In this document: positions 15,524 to 23,657 of the stretch, piece after piece
How the letters are laid out: every line of letters begins with the position of its first letter
How positions within the stretch are numbered: position 1 is the stretch's first letter
Assembly (NCBI GenBank): GCA_963794265.1
Contig: CAWCDJ010000002.1
Coordinates: forward strand, 62,001 to 126,000
Direction: 5' to 3'
Length of the DNA stretch: 64,000 bases
Origin: CAWCDJ01 sp963794265
GTDB taxonomy: Bacteria; Acidobacteriota; Terriglobia; Bryobacterales; Bryobacteraceae
The notes under the pieces: model-generated
What the model was told of the DNA's origin: nothing
Databases searched by the model: none
What the model saw: the letters and a program-made list of their open reading frames with translations, nothing else
Position numbers and translations under genes: made by a program

Positions 15524-16605
15524 GCGGATTCACCACCCACAAACCAATGGTACGGCTGTCCCCTCACGAAGCGCGCGGGCGGCATCTCCACGACGAAGCG
15601 CGCGCCACCGCCATCGCGTGTCTCGTAACGCAAGCGGCCGTCGTACATATCGAGCAGGCTGGCTGCGAGAAAGAGACCCAGGCCCAACCGCTCGCGGCCG
15701 GAACTCTGCGTGGTAAACGGCTCGAACAGGTGTGCGCGAATCGCTTCCGGCACTCCCGGACCGTTGTCCTCCACGCTGACGACGACTTTCGGCGCCCCGG
15801 CGTGATACGGATCGAGCCTCAGCCAGACCGTGGCACCCTCCCGGCCGCGCAGCGCCTGCACTGCGTTCGCAATCAACCCCCGCACGACTTCGCTCACTAC
15901 GTGGTCCGGCAGGTTCACGCGCGGCACGTCGCTGGTTTCCAGCACTACCTTTACTCCTTGCGTTTCGGCGGATGATGTTTGCGCCTGGACAGCTTCCTGC
16001 ACCGCCCTGGCCGGCATCGACGGCTCGAAGCCTTCGGCTCCGCGCTCCCGCCTGAGCGCTTGCAGCAGGGTACGCGAAATATTCGCCATATACCGCGATT
16101 CCTGGAGCATCTGGCGTAGATCGGTACACAACGGCTCGTCGTTGCTGCGCTCGTCGAGGAGGATTTCGATGCGGCTGGTCACAATACTCAGCGGGTTGTT
16201 GAACTCGTGCATGAAACCCGCCGTGAACTGCCCCAGGATGCTTAAATGGTGCGACAGCCGGGCCTGCCGGTCGGCCGCCGAGAGGTCTTCGCGCAGCCGG
16301 GCCGTGCGAAACCGGATGCTCTCCAATTCGAACTTCAATTTCGCGGCTTCGTCGCCGCTCTGCACCGCGCGGCGTGCAAGCAGCTTATGGCGGCCATGAA
16401 GAAGCAGCAGTCCGGGCATCGGAGCCAGCGCGCAGCCCGCGATTAAAATCGTGAAGCCGGAGGCCCTCGAGCCCGGCAAAAGCATCAACAACAACCACCA
16501 GAGCGGAGCGGTCAGAAGCCCGGCCAGCCAAGGCAAACCTGAAATCCATCTGTCGCGAAACCCATGTCCCACGGTTGAGCTACCCAGTCGAGGGCATTCT
16601 AACAC
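15520..16605 (-). CDS. Membrane sensor histidine kinase
   Basis: The protein has 361 residues. Two N-terminal transmembrane helices (about 24-43 and 50-70) enclose almost no periplasmic loop, so the signal is probably intramembrane or cytosolic. A coiled linker leads to the dimerisation domain with phospho-His133 (GFMHEFNNPLSIV). The ATPase domain has an N box (VVRGLIANAVQALR), the G1 box VEDNGPGVPEAI, an F box and the G2 box GLGLFLAASLLDMYDG. It overlaps the NtrC-type regulator by 4 bp. A redox-state signal such as quinone redox poise would fit the downstream genes, but this is inference. Confidence 0.93.
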   Translation of the reverse strand: MLECPRLGSSTVGHGFRDRWISGLPWLAGLLTAPLWWLLLMLLPGSRASGFTILIAGCALAPMPGLLLLHGRHKLLARRAVQSGDEAAKLKFELESIRFRTARLREDLSAADRQARLSHHLSILGQFTAGFMHEFNNPLSIVTSRIEILLDERSNDEPLCTDLRQMLQESRYMANISRTLLQALRRERGAEGFEPSMPARAVQEAVQAQTSSAETQGVKVVLETSDVPRVNLPDHVVSEVVRGLIANAVQALRGREGATVWLRLDPYHAGAPKVVVSVEDNGPGVPEAIRAHLFEPFTTQSSGRERLGLGLFLAASLLDMYDGRLRYETRDGGGARFVVEMPPARFVRGQPYHWFVGGESA

Positions 16606-16663
16606 GCGGGAAACCGGGGACCGATACGGGACGCAGCCGCGAGACGCTTCCGCAACCGCGCCG

Positions 16664-18952
16664 TTACAGATTCCACCAGTACGTCCACTTCAGCACGATC
16701 GCCCGGTTCCGGGTCGAGAACAACCCGGCTTGCCCCGGCTGCAGCAGGTAATCGGGAAGATAGTTTTCCGTCCAGACCAGGAACACGTCGGAGGCCGGTT
16801 TGTAACGCCACTGCAGGCGGCTGTTCAGGTTTAAGTTTCTCTGCTGCTCGTTGTACTGGATGAAGGTCGTGAAATACAGAGTGTTCGTCAGAGTGACATC
16901 GAATCGCGGGCCCACCAGCCAGAAGCGCACGTCTCCCCACGGCTGCGGCAGCTTCATATGGTTGTAGGTGACTGCGCCGGATAAGCTGACGAACGGCTGA
17001 AACCGGTAGCCGACGGTACCGGAGAAATTCCGTTGTGTCCCGCCGGCATAGTAGCCGCCCACAAGTGACGAGAAGCCGTATCTCCACACGCTTTGCGGCC
17101 TGGAGTCGAATTTGGCGCTCCAGAACTTCCACCGGTTCACGCTGCCGGTCTGCAGTTGTTCACGCCCCGAATTGGTCGGGTCGAATGGCTGGAGTAAGCG
17201 GACGTAATCCGCGCCGCCCGAAGTCGAAAAAACATCGCCGGTCCGGAGCGTGACGGTGTAACCCAGCGCGGTCTCGTAATCGCTGAGTCTCCCGGTCCAA
17301 TCGAAAAAGTTGCTGCTGGTGAAGGTCGGGCCATGGCTCAGCACCCCGCCAGTCTCCGGCAAGAACGTATAGGCGGCCGTCGCCAGGGCGCGACGATAGC
17401 CGTTCCGCGGCACGTATCCGGCTTCGGCCGTGTAGTTCGGATCCACGTTCTCCGTCTGTCCGTTAATCAGCCAGCGGCGGCTGAAGTACTGCAGATTTCC
17501 GGCATAGACGTTCCCGCCGTGATTGCCCGAGGTGAGCGATCTGAGATACAGCGCCTTGCCGGTCCACCGGTTATCGCTGGACGCCAGGTTGTACTCAAGA
17601 CCCAGGTTGCGGTTGTAACCCGACGGCACTGCCGGCACCCCTGAGCGCTCATAGTTAAAGGACTCCTTATCGACCAGCAGGACGCCGATATTGGATCGCG
17701 AGAAGACCCGCCGCTGCAGCGCAAACACCGCGAAGTTCTGCGGCCCCAGGCCTTCGCTGTCCGCCGCTCCGGTCTGCATGTCCATCACGCCCAGGCGCCA
17801 GTCCTTGTTCAGTTTCCCGCTCAGGCGGGCGCCGAAATGGATGGGCACTCCGTTCAGGCCGATGCGCCGGCTGAAGAAAGGGCGGATGGTGGCATAGCCG
17901 AAGTTGGTGAACTGGTCTCCGTTCTCCAGAAAGAACTGACGCTTCTCAGGGAAGAACAACTCGTACCGGCTGAGGTTCGTCACCTGCTGGTCCACGTCCA
18001 CCTGTGAGAAATCGGGGTTGACGGTCAGGTCCAGGTTCAGAGCCGAACCGAGCGCCACCTTCCCGTCGAGGCCGATGTCCTGCCGGGTTGCCAGCGGCGT
18101 GTGCGCCTCGTAGTCGCGGCTGATGCCGCCGAGGGCATACGGGATCACGGAAATGTTGGGACCCGGAGCGGGAGGCGGCTCGTCCCAGATCAGAACACCC
18201 GTCAGGGCGAGCGCCGCGGTCGGAAACTGGCGCGGGATGGGGGTCCACGAAGACTTCTCCGTGGTCTTCAGGTCCAGCCGGCTGAAGTTGACGCCCCAGC
18301 GGGTGATGCCCTTCTTATAACGGATGCTCTTGAACGGAATCGCAATCTCCAGCTCATAGCGATCCTCGTAAGCTTTCACGGCGGAGGTCCACCGGTTATC
18401 CCAGCTCAGGTTTGCCTTGCCGCCTTCATAGAGCAGGCCGTCCCACTGCGCTCCGGCGGCGTTCACTCCGAAAGTGAAACCGTTCGTCTGATCGTCGAAG
18501 GTGTCCAGGAAGAAAATGAAGTTGTCGTTCTTGCCGAACGACCAGTCGCGCTTCAGCGACTCCACCATATAGGGCCCCGGAACACTGCCGTAGTAGCAGA
18601 TCGCGCTTAGATACAACTGGTGGTCGTCGTAGGCCATGCGAACATCGGTCCGTACGTTCGCCGGGCCCGTGTCCATGGGCAGAACCATGCGGAAATTGGT
18701 TGCCACTTCGGCCGAGTCCCAGGCTGCTTCGTGCGCGCTGCCGTCGATCACGATCGGCGACCGCGCGCGATGGATGTGCAACTGGTAAGCCGCGTTCTGC
18801 TTTTGTGCCGCCGCGCCGGTGGCTCCGGAAAAGAGGCAGACCCAGAGCGCGATCCCTTGGATCAACGCTCCCGCCGCCGCCCGTGTCGGCTTTTCTGAGA
18901 ACCGCCCCCCGCACCCGCGAGCCGTTGCAACCGCCGGAAAGTCCCTAATCAT
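16664..18952 (-). CDS. DUF5916-type outer-membrane protein with N-terminal carbohydrate-binding-like domain
   Basis: The protein has 762 residues from ATG 18952, chosen because the upstream extension is Arg-rich and unlike protein; a signal peptide (ALIQGIALWVCLFSGATGAAAQ) lies at about 30-50. A CBM9-like beta-sandwich follows (IVIDGSAHEAAWDSAE, VRMAYDDHQLYLSAICYYG, ELEIAIPFKSIRY). The remaining roughly 500 residues look like a large outer-membrane beta-barrel (VNPDFSQVDVDQQVTNLSRYELFFPEKRQFFLENG is the family hallmark region) ending in an aromatic-rich WTYWWNL. The function of the family is not established. It is 58 bp upstream of the sensor kinase gene on the same strand and may share its transcript. 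Confidence 0.8.
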   Translation of the reverse strand: MIRDFPAVATARGCGGRFSEKPTRAAAGALIQGIALWVCLFSGATGAAAQKQNAAYQLHIHRARSPIVIDGSAHEAAWDSAEVATNFRMVLPMDTGPANVRTDVRMAYDDHQLYLSAICYYGSVPGPYMVESLKRDWSFGKNDNFIFFLDTFDDQTNGFTFGVNAAGAQWDGLLYEGGKANLSWDNRWTSAVKAYEDRYELEIAIPFKSIRYKKGITRWGVNFSRLDLKTTEKSSWTPIPRQFPTAALALTGVLIWDEPPPAPGPNISVIPYALGGISRDYEAHTPLATRQDIGLDGKVALGSALNLDLTVNPDFSQVDVDQQVTNLSRYELFFPEKRQFFLENGDQFTNFGYATIRPFFSRRIGLNGVPIHFGARLSGKLNKDWRLGVMDMQTGAADSEGLGPQNFAVFALQRRVFSRSNIGVLLVDKESFNYERSGVPAVPSGYNRNLGLEYNLASSDNRWTGKALYLRSLTSGNHGGNVYAGNLQYFSRRWLINGQTENVDPNYTAEAGYVPRNGYRRALATAAYTFLPETGGVLSHGPTFTSSNFFDWTGRLSDYETALGYTVTLRTGDVFSTSGGADYVRLLQPFDPTNSGREQLQTGSVNRWKFWSAKFDSRPQSVWRYGFSSLVGGYYAGGTQRNFSGTVGYRFQPFVSLSGAVTYNHMKLPQPWGDVRFWLVGPRFDVTLTNTLYFTTFIQYNEQQRNLNLNSRLQWRYKPASDVFLVWTENYLPDYLLQPGQAGLFSTRNRAIVLKWTYWWNL

Positions 18953-19213
18953 CGGTGGAACTATCGACAGTAACAGACGGCGCGGCTGGGCGGGAGGACG
19001 GAATGCTGCCCGCCGGCGCCGGCTTTTTCGGGTCGGACACCTCAACCCCTACGGACGATAGCCGCCGACTCGAGAAGAATCGGGCGCTTGCCGATTGGAC
19101 GCCGATTCGAGGATACGCTGAGAAGGATTATCCGTGAGGAGTTGAAGTCCAGTGCGGCATGACTCGATGCTTTGGTGTAGCGCTCTACAGCGTCGTGCGT
19201 CGATTGACCTATA

Positions 19214-21373
19214 ATGGTGGCGCCCGCGTCCGCAGGAAGGCTCTTCTTGACATTGCCACAGACTTGCGAATTATTCTTGTGTCTCTGCTTGCCGATTGCG
19301 CTGCATGGCGCTACAGATTCCCAATCGGCCCTGGCTGGAGCAACGATCATTGCAACTGCCCTCGATTCCGCCGGAAATATTTACGTCGGCGGAAGCACAA
19401 CACAGGACACAATTCCGGTGACTCCCGGCGCCTTTCAGCAGACGTTCGTCTCATCCGTGTGCGGCTATATGTCAGGGCCACATGGAACCCAAGGCTCTCC
19501 CATTCCGTGTCCCCATGGCTTCATTGCGAAAGTCGATCCCAGCGGGAAACAGATTCTCTGGGCTACGTATCTCGAGGGCGAACTTGATGATTTCGTGGCT
19601 GCCATCCGTGTCGATGATAGCGGGAATGTATATGTGACCGGTGGAACCACATCGACGAAGTTTCCCGTCACTCAAAACGCGTGGTTCCAGTCGCTGGGTT
19701 CCGAGTACTTTAACGGGTTCATCGCGAAATTGGCTGCAGATGGGACCCGGCTTGTCTTCTCGACTTACTTGCCGGGTGGGACAGGCGGCGCTATCGCGGT
19801 GGACACCTCACAGAACGTGTTTGTGGCAGGCGCTGCATCCGGCAATAGTTTCCCCGTCACGGCCAGTGCGTATCAGACTCAACATTTTATTGGCAACACG
19901 GACGCCTTTGTGTTGAAGTTGAACCCGTCCGGATCCACACCGGTTTACAGTACACTCATCGGCGGCACATTTGCCGACGTGGCGAATGCATTGCAGATCG
20001 ACAGCCGTGGTGACGCGTTCGTCGCAGGCTACACCGCTTCGATTCCCGCGTATCAGGACCTCGCCGGTGGAAATCTCTCCCCATTTCCCTCCACGCCGGG
20101 CGCGCTCTATCAGCCTGCATCGGGCGCGGACGTCTTTATCTGCGAGGTGAATCCAACCGGAACCGGACTGGTTTACTCGAGCGTATTCGGTGGTACCGGG
20201 AACGACAGCATCGCGTCGATCGCGCTCGATCCATCAGGAGCGGTATTGTTCACCGGCTACACGCTCTCAGGCGACTGGCCACTTACGGCGGGTGCTCTGC
20301 GAACCAGGCCCGGCGGGGGGATGGCCGGAAAACTGAGTCCGGATGGTTCGCACCTGATCTACTCGACGTTTCTGAGCGGTTCCGGAAGCGGCGTTGTGTA
20401 CGATTCGCATGGCAACGCCCTCCTGATCGGAAACACGCGGCAGCTCGATTTAGCGACCACCCCCAATGCAACGATGCCTTGCGGTTCAACCGGAGGAACA
20501 GGACAGTGGTCTTACGCGATGGAACTGGACGCTTCCGGCGGGGCGGTCTATGCGAGCTTTCTTAAGTCATCTCCCTATGTAGCCGCGGGCGGAGGAAATG
20601 TCTATGTACAAGGCCAAAGCACGATCTTCGACGTGGTGAACGTCTTTGCGGAACCGGCGCCCGGAATCCGGTGCATGGTGAACGCCGCGAATTTCCTGGG
20701 CAACGCTGTAGCCCCTGGCGAGATCGTGTCGATTTTCGGTCCTGGTATCGGCCCGGCACAGCCCTCGGGCGCCCTGGTTGACGGTTCGGGAAACGTGACC
20801 AGCGAAATCGAAAATACCCGCGTGCTCATCGGCGGATTTGCCGCACCGCTCCTTTACGTTTCGAGCAATCAGATCAACGCGGTGGTGCCTTTCGGAATTG
20901 CCGGACAGACCGCCACGACGGTGCAGATCGAAGCGAACGGCAGCGTGACACTACCGGCATGTTCGCAAGCCGTCAGCGCATCCGCGCCCGGCATTTTCAC
21001 ACTCGATGGATCGGGTTACGGCCAAGCCGCCGCCCTCAACCAGGACGGATCGGTCAACTCCGCATCCAATCCGGCAGCGCAGGCGTCGATTGTTTCGTTC
21101 TTTGTCACAGGGGTCGGACCTATGCAGCCTAAGCCAGTTGACGGATCGGTACCGCGTGCGCCATCGGCAGTTCCCGTTTTGCCTTTGTCGATGTTTATCG
21201 GCGTCGCCCCTGTCCTGGAGTTTCAGTATGCCGGCGATGCCCCCGGATTGGTCGAGGGCGCCGTGCAGATTAACGCGGTAATCCCAAAGCTGTACGAAAC
21301 GGGGATACAAACAGTATCGCTGGCCGCGGGTGCGGCGGGAGCGGCTCAGACCGCCGCGATTTTCGTCAAATAG
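19214..21373 (+). CDS. Surface/secreted SBBP-repeat protein with Solibacter-type C-terminal domain
   Basis: The protein has 719 residues. A signal-like N-terminus (CELFLCLCLPIALHGATDS) is followed by repeated beta-propeller-like SBBP units, recognisable as (D)xxGNxYVxGxTxSxxFPVT (for example DDSGNVYVTGGTTSTKFPVT) and GFIAKLxxxGxxxxxxTYL. The C-terminal about 240 residues match the TIGR03437 type: NAANFLGNAVAPGEIVSIFG, LLYVSSNQINAVVPFGI, SASAPGIFTLDGSGYGQAAALNQDGSVNSASNPA and VSFFVTGVGP. Such proteins are expanded in Bryobacterales. Their function is unknown; surface display or adhesion is a guess. It is divergent from the DUF5916 gene, 261 bp away. Confidence 0.85.
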   Translation: MVAPASAGRLFLTLPQTCELFLCLCLPIALHGATDSQSALAGATIIATALDSAGNIYVGGSTTQDTIPVTPGAFQQTFVSSVCGYMSGPHGTQGSPIPCPHGFIAKVDPSGKQILWATYLEGELDDFVAAIRVDDSGNVYVTGGTTSTKFPVTQNAWFQSLGSEYFNGFIAKLAADGTRLVFSTYLPGGTGGAIAVDTSQNVFVAGAASGNSFPVTASAYQTQHFIGNTDAFVLKLNPSGSTPVYSTLIGGTFADVANALQIDSRGDAFVAGYTASIPAYQDLAGGNLSPFPSTPGALYQPASGADVFICEVNPTGTGLVYSSVFGGTGNDSIASIALDPSGAVLFTGYTLSGDWPLTAGALRTRPGGGMAGKLSPDGSHLIYSTFLSGSGSGVVYDSHGNALLIGNTRQLDLATTPNATMPCGSTGGTGQWSYAMELDASGGAVYASFLKSSPYVAAGGGNVYVQGQSTIFDVVNVFAEPAPGIRCMVNAANFLGNAVAPGEIVSIFGPGIGPAQPSGALVDGSGNVTSEIENTRVLIGGFAAPLLYVSSNQINAVVPFGIAGQTATTVQIEANGSVTLPACSQAVSASAPGIFTLDGSGYGQAAALNQDGSVNSASNPAAQASIVSFFVTGVGPMQPKPVDGSVPRAPSAVPVLPLSMFIGVAPVLEFQYAGDAPGLVEGAVQINAVIPKLYETGIQTVSLAAGAAGAAQTAAIFVK

Positions 21374-21668
21374 CAGTAAGGCATTTTTGCATCTCGGGCT
21401 ATTCCCGCCCGACCGCCGCCCAGCCCAAAGGTGAGGGCCGGAACGTCGCCAGGCTGATCGGAAGAACGACCGGCGGCTATGGGTGGTGGCCAGGGGCGGG
21501 CTCTATTGTTAGTTGCGTGTCGACTGGCCGCCGGTATCGTGATGACCCGTGCCCGGCCCGGGCGTTTATGCGACTACCTGGAGCCGAACTTCACGACGCC
21601 GGGCTCATCGCCAGTCACTCCAACCCCGCCCCTTCCCCCGGCTTATCGCCTCTGCTACCGTGGAGCCC
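21374..21668. other. Intergenic region, nothing recognised
   Basis: This stretch of about 295 bp between the SBBP protein and a small secreted protein has no convincing gene, repeat, terminator or promoter. Confidence 0.5.
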
Positions 21669-22025
21669 ATGTACAAACTGATTTGTGCGCTACTGCTTTG
21701 CTTACCGGCCGCCCTGGCGGCCGACATCTCCGGCACGTGGCAATTCACTGTGGAAACCAACCAGGGCTCCGGGTCGCCGACTGTCGTGTTCCAGCAGACG
21801 GGCGAACAACTCAGCGGCACCTTCAGCAGCCAGGTTTTCGGCGATGCGAAGCTCACAGGTACGGTGAAAGGCAACGCCATCGAGTTTGGATTCGAAGGTG
21901 ATGCGGGTGGCCAGACGCTGAAGGTCAGCTACAGGGGCACCATCGAGGGTCCGACCACCATGAAGGGCACGGCCGTCTACACCGGGTTCGACGACAAGGC
22001 GGCGTGGACCGCAACGAAGAAGTAA
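21669..22025 (+). CDS. Small secreted lipocalin-like protein
   Basis: The protein has 118 residues from ATG 21669, with GGAG just upstream and a signal peptide (MYKLICALLLCLPAALAA). The mature part is all alternating strands: DISGTWQFTVET, SPTVVFQQTGEQLSGTFSS, KLTGTVKGNAIEFGFEG and MKGTAVYTGFDDKAAWTATKK. GTW near the start and the repeated G(T)xxG turn pattern resemble small calycin/lipocalin-like exported proteins common in this phylum. The function is unknown. It is the last gene before the injection-system cluster, 312 bp away, so it is probably not part of it. Confidence 0.72.
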   Translation: MYKLICALLLCLPAALAADISGTWQFTVETNQGSGSPTVVFQQTGEQLSGTFSSQVFGDAKLTGTVKGNAIEFGFEGDAGGQTLKVSYRGTIEGPTTMKGTAVYTGFDDKAAWTATKK

Positions 22026-22337
22026 TCCAGGCGCCTTTTGGGATGCCCGCCCTGACGAACCATGACGCGCGGGCCGCCGGGATATGCCGCATGATTGATC
22101 CATCGCCTGGTCGGGTCGATTGCCTGGACGCTGAGTGTCCGTTCCGTCACCGGGATGCTCAATAGGGGAAATCTCCGGCCGGGTGCTGTGGCGAGCGCGC
22201 GCACAGGCTGATCCGGTTTGAAAGTCTTTTCTCTTTACCGCCCAAACTAACTGTGATAGCTTAGCTGAAACCGTTTTTCCGCACCGATGAACTGGGTGAA
22301 GGTCAGTTTGTAGCGTCAGGCCGCGTTTGAGGGAATC
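22026..22337. other. Non-coding leader of the injection-system cluster
   Basis: This region of 312 bp has lower GC towards its 3' half (around 22215-22300) and is the only sizeable gap before the 18 packed genes, so the main promoter is expected here. TTGAAA at 22218-22223 is present but has no properly spaced -10 box. GAGGGA just before 22338 acts as ribosome site for the first gene. Confidence 0.4.
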
Positions 22338-23381
22338 GTGAGCCAGATACTTCTTGACGGGATGGATAACGCCGCCAGTTGGAGTGCACTGGGGCCCGAT
22401 GCTGTGACCCCCTCCGCTGCCATTCAGCTGGTTAACGATGCGACCGACTCCCGGTACGGCGCCGATTCGACCAGCGGCCACCTGACGGCTTCCACCGGTT
22501 CCCTCAACCATCGGTTGCAGCGCACCGTACCGGCGACGGACCTGAGCAACTTCGATGAAATCCGGCTCTGGTACAAGAGTAACCGCAAGGCCGACGGGTC
22601 GGACAGTTATCCTTTTTACCTGCAATTCCGGCTGGCCAGCAACGCGGTGAAGTTCGATGACCCGGCCAACCAATGGGCCCGCTATTTCCCCCTAAGCCAG
22701 ACGAGGGATTGGGAGTTGGTCCGTTTTACGATCCGGGATCTCCCTGCCGGCGTGCGCGCGGCGCTTACCGGGATGCAGTTGCGGATCGCTAACGCCGGGG
22801 CCGCGCTCGACGCGCACCTCGACACGGTGCTGGCGGTCCGGGAGCAGGCACTGGCCGATGTGGAGGCTGCGCTGGTGGGACGGCTCGACCAGAAGGTATC
22901 GGTGAACGGGGCCGGCGTCCCCGCCGTCGTATTCGATCCGGACGATTCGGCCGCACTTCCCATGCCGCACATCCGCATCACGCCTGCCGATATTCAATGG
23001 GACGGCGACCGCACCGTGCCGGTGCCGGCGCGGGGCGATTATACGGACCGTGGATTCCAGTTGCGACCGCCCGCGACCGCGCTGACGCTGCTGTACGACA
23101 TCGACGTATATGCGGCGGGACGCGGCGCAAAGACCCAGATCTTCGAGTTCATCCTGGCTGCGCTGGCGCCGCGGACCGAGTTGATTGTGAACGGCGCACC
23201 GCTGACCCTGGAGCTGCTTCCCACGCCGCCTCCGACTTTGCTGCCGCTGCAGCGGCTCGATCGCACGCCCATCCGCTTCCGCGTCACGACGTTGCAGCAG
23301 ACGGGTCCGCCGCAGCCGGTGCCGCGGCCCTACGCCGACGTTTTGGTGCTCGCGGGAACCAACGACGGAGCTATCGCATGA
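22338..23381 (+). CDS. Candidate tail-terminator (Afp16/Pvc16-like position) with N-terminal jelly-roll domain
   Basis: The protein has 347 residues from GTG 22338. Two parts can be seen. Residues about 1-170 look like a carbohydrate-binding jelly roll (ILLDGMDNAASWSAL, FDEIRLWYKSNR, YPFYLQFRLASNAVKF, WELVRFTIRDLP). Residues about 175-347 look like a phage tail-completion/terminator protein (LLYDIDVYAAGRGAKTQIFEFILAALAPRTEL, PIRFRVTTLQQTG). It immediately precedes the sheath gene region, where contractile systems often encode the cap protein, hence the call. It overlaps the next gene by 4 bp (ATGA). The fusion of a sugar-binding-like domain to a terminator would be unusual. The assignment rests on position and fold impression, not on a clear motif. 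Confidence 0.5.
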   Translation: MSQILLDGMDNAASWSALGPDAVTPSAAIQLVNDATDSRYGADSTSGHLTASTGSLNHRLQRTVPATDLSNFDEIRLWYKSNRKADGSDSYPFYLQFRLASNAVKFDDPANQWARYFPLSQTRDWELVRFTIRDLPAGVRAALTGMQLRIANAGAALDAHLDTVLAVREQALADVEAALVGRLDQKVSVNGAGVPAVVFDPDDSAALPMPHIRITPADIQWDGDRTVPVPARGDYTDRGFQLRPPATALTLLYDIDVYAAGRGAKTQIFEFILAALAPRTELIVNGAPLTLELLPTPPPTLLPLQRLDRTPIRFRVTTLQQTGPPQPVPRPYADVLVLAGTNDGAIA

Positions 23382-23644
23382 CACACAAGTTACATAACCA
23401 GTCGGGGCAGCCGATCGAGATATACCTGCCGGGAGAGGTACTGGTCCTAGCCGCGCACGCCAGCGTGGAGATCGCGGAAAGCGCGAAGAGTTCGGCCCAA
23501 CTGCAGGTGCTGCTCAGGACCCACCAGATCAGTCTTTCGGAGACTGCCGGCGAGGAGGCGGACGCGGAGGAGCCCGAACCGGAGCCGAAAGCACCGGGCC
23601 GGCGGAAACCCGAGGCAAAGCCCAAGGCGGCTGGGCGGAAATAA
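23378..23644 (+). CDS. Small acidic/basic-tailed protein of the injection-system cluster
   Basis: The protein has 88 residues, starting at ATG 23378 and overlapping the upstream stop. The N-terminal half (KLHNQSGQPIEIYLPGEVLVLAAHASVEI) is beta-rich. The C-terminal third is a charged low-complexity tail with Glu/Pro then Lys/Arg/Pro (EEPEPEPKAPGRRKPEAKPKA). It lies 13 bp before the sheath gene. It may be a minor tail-end component or chaperone. No family was recognised. Confidence 0.6.
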   Translation: MTHKLHNQSGQPIEIYLPGEVLVLAAHASVEIAESAKSSAQLQVLLRTHQISLSETAGEEADAEEPEPEPKAPGRRKPEAKPKAAGRK

Positions 23645-23657
23645 CGATGCAGGAGGC

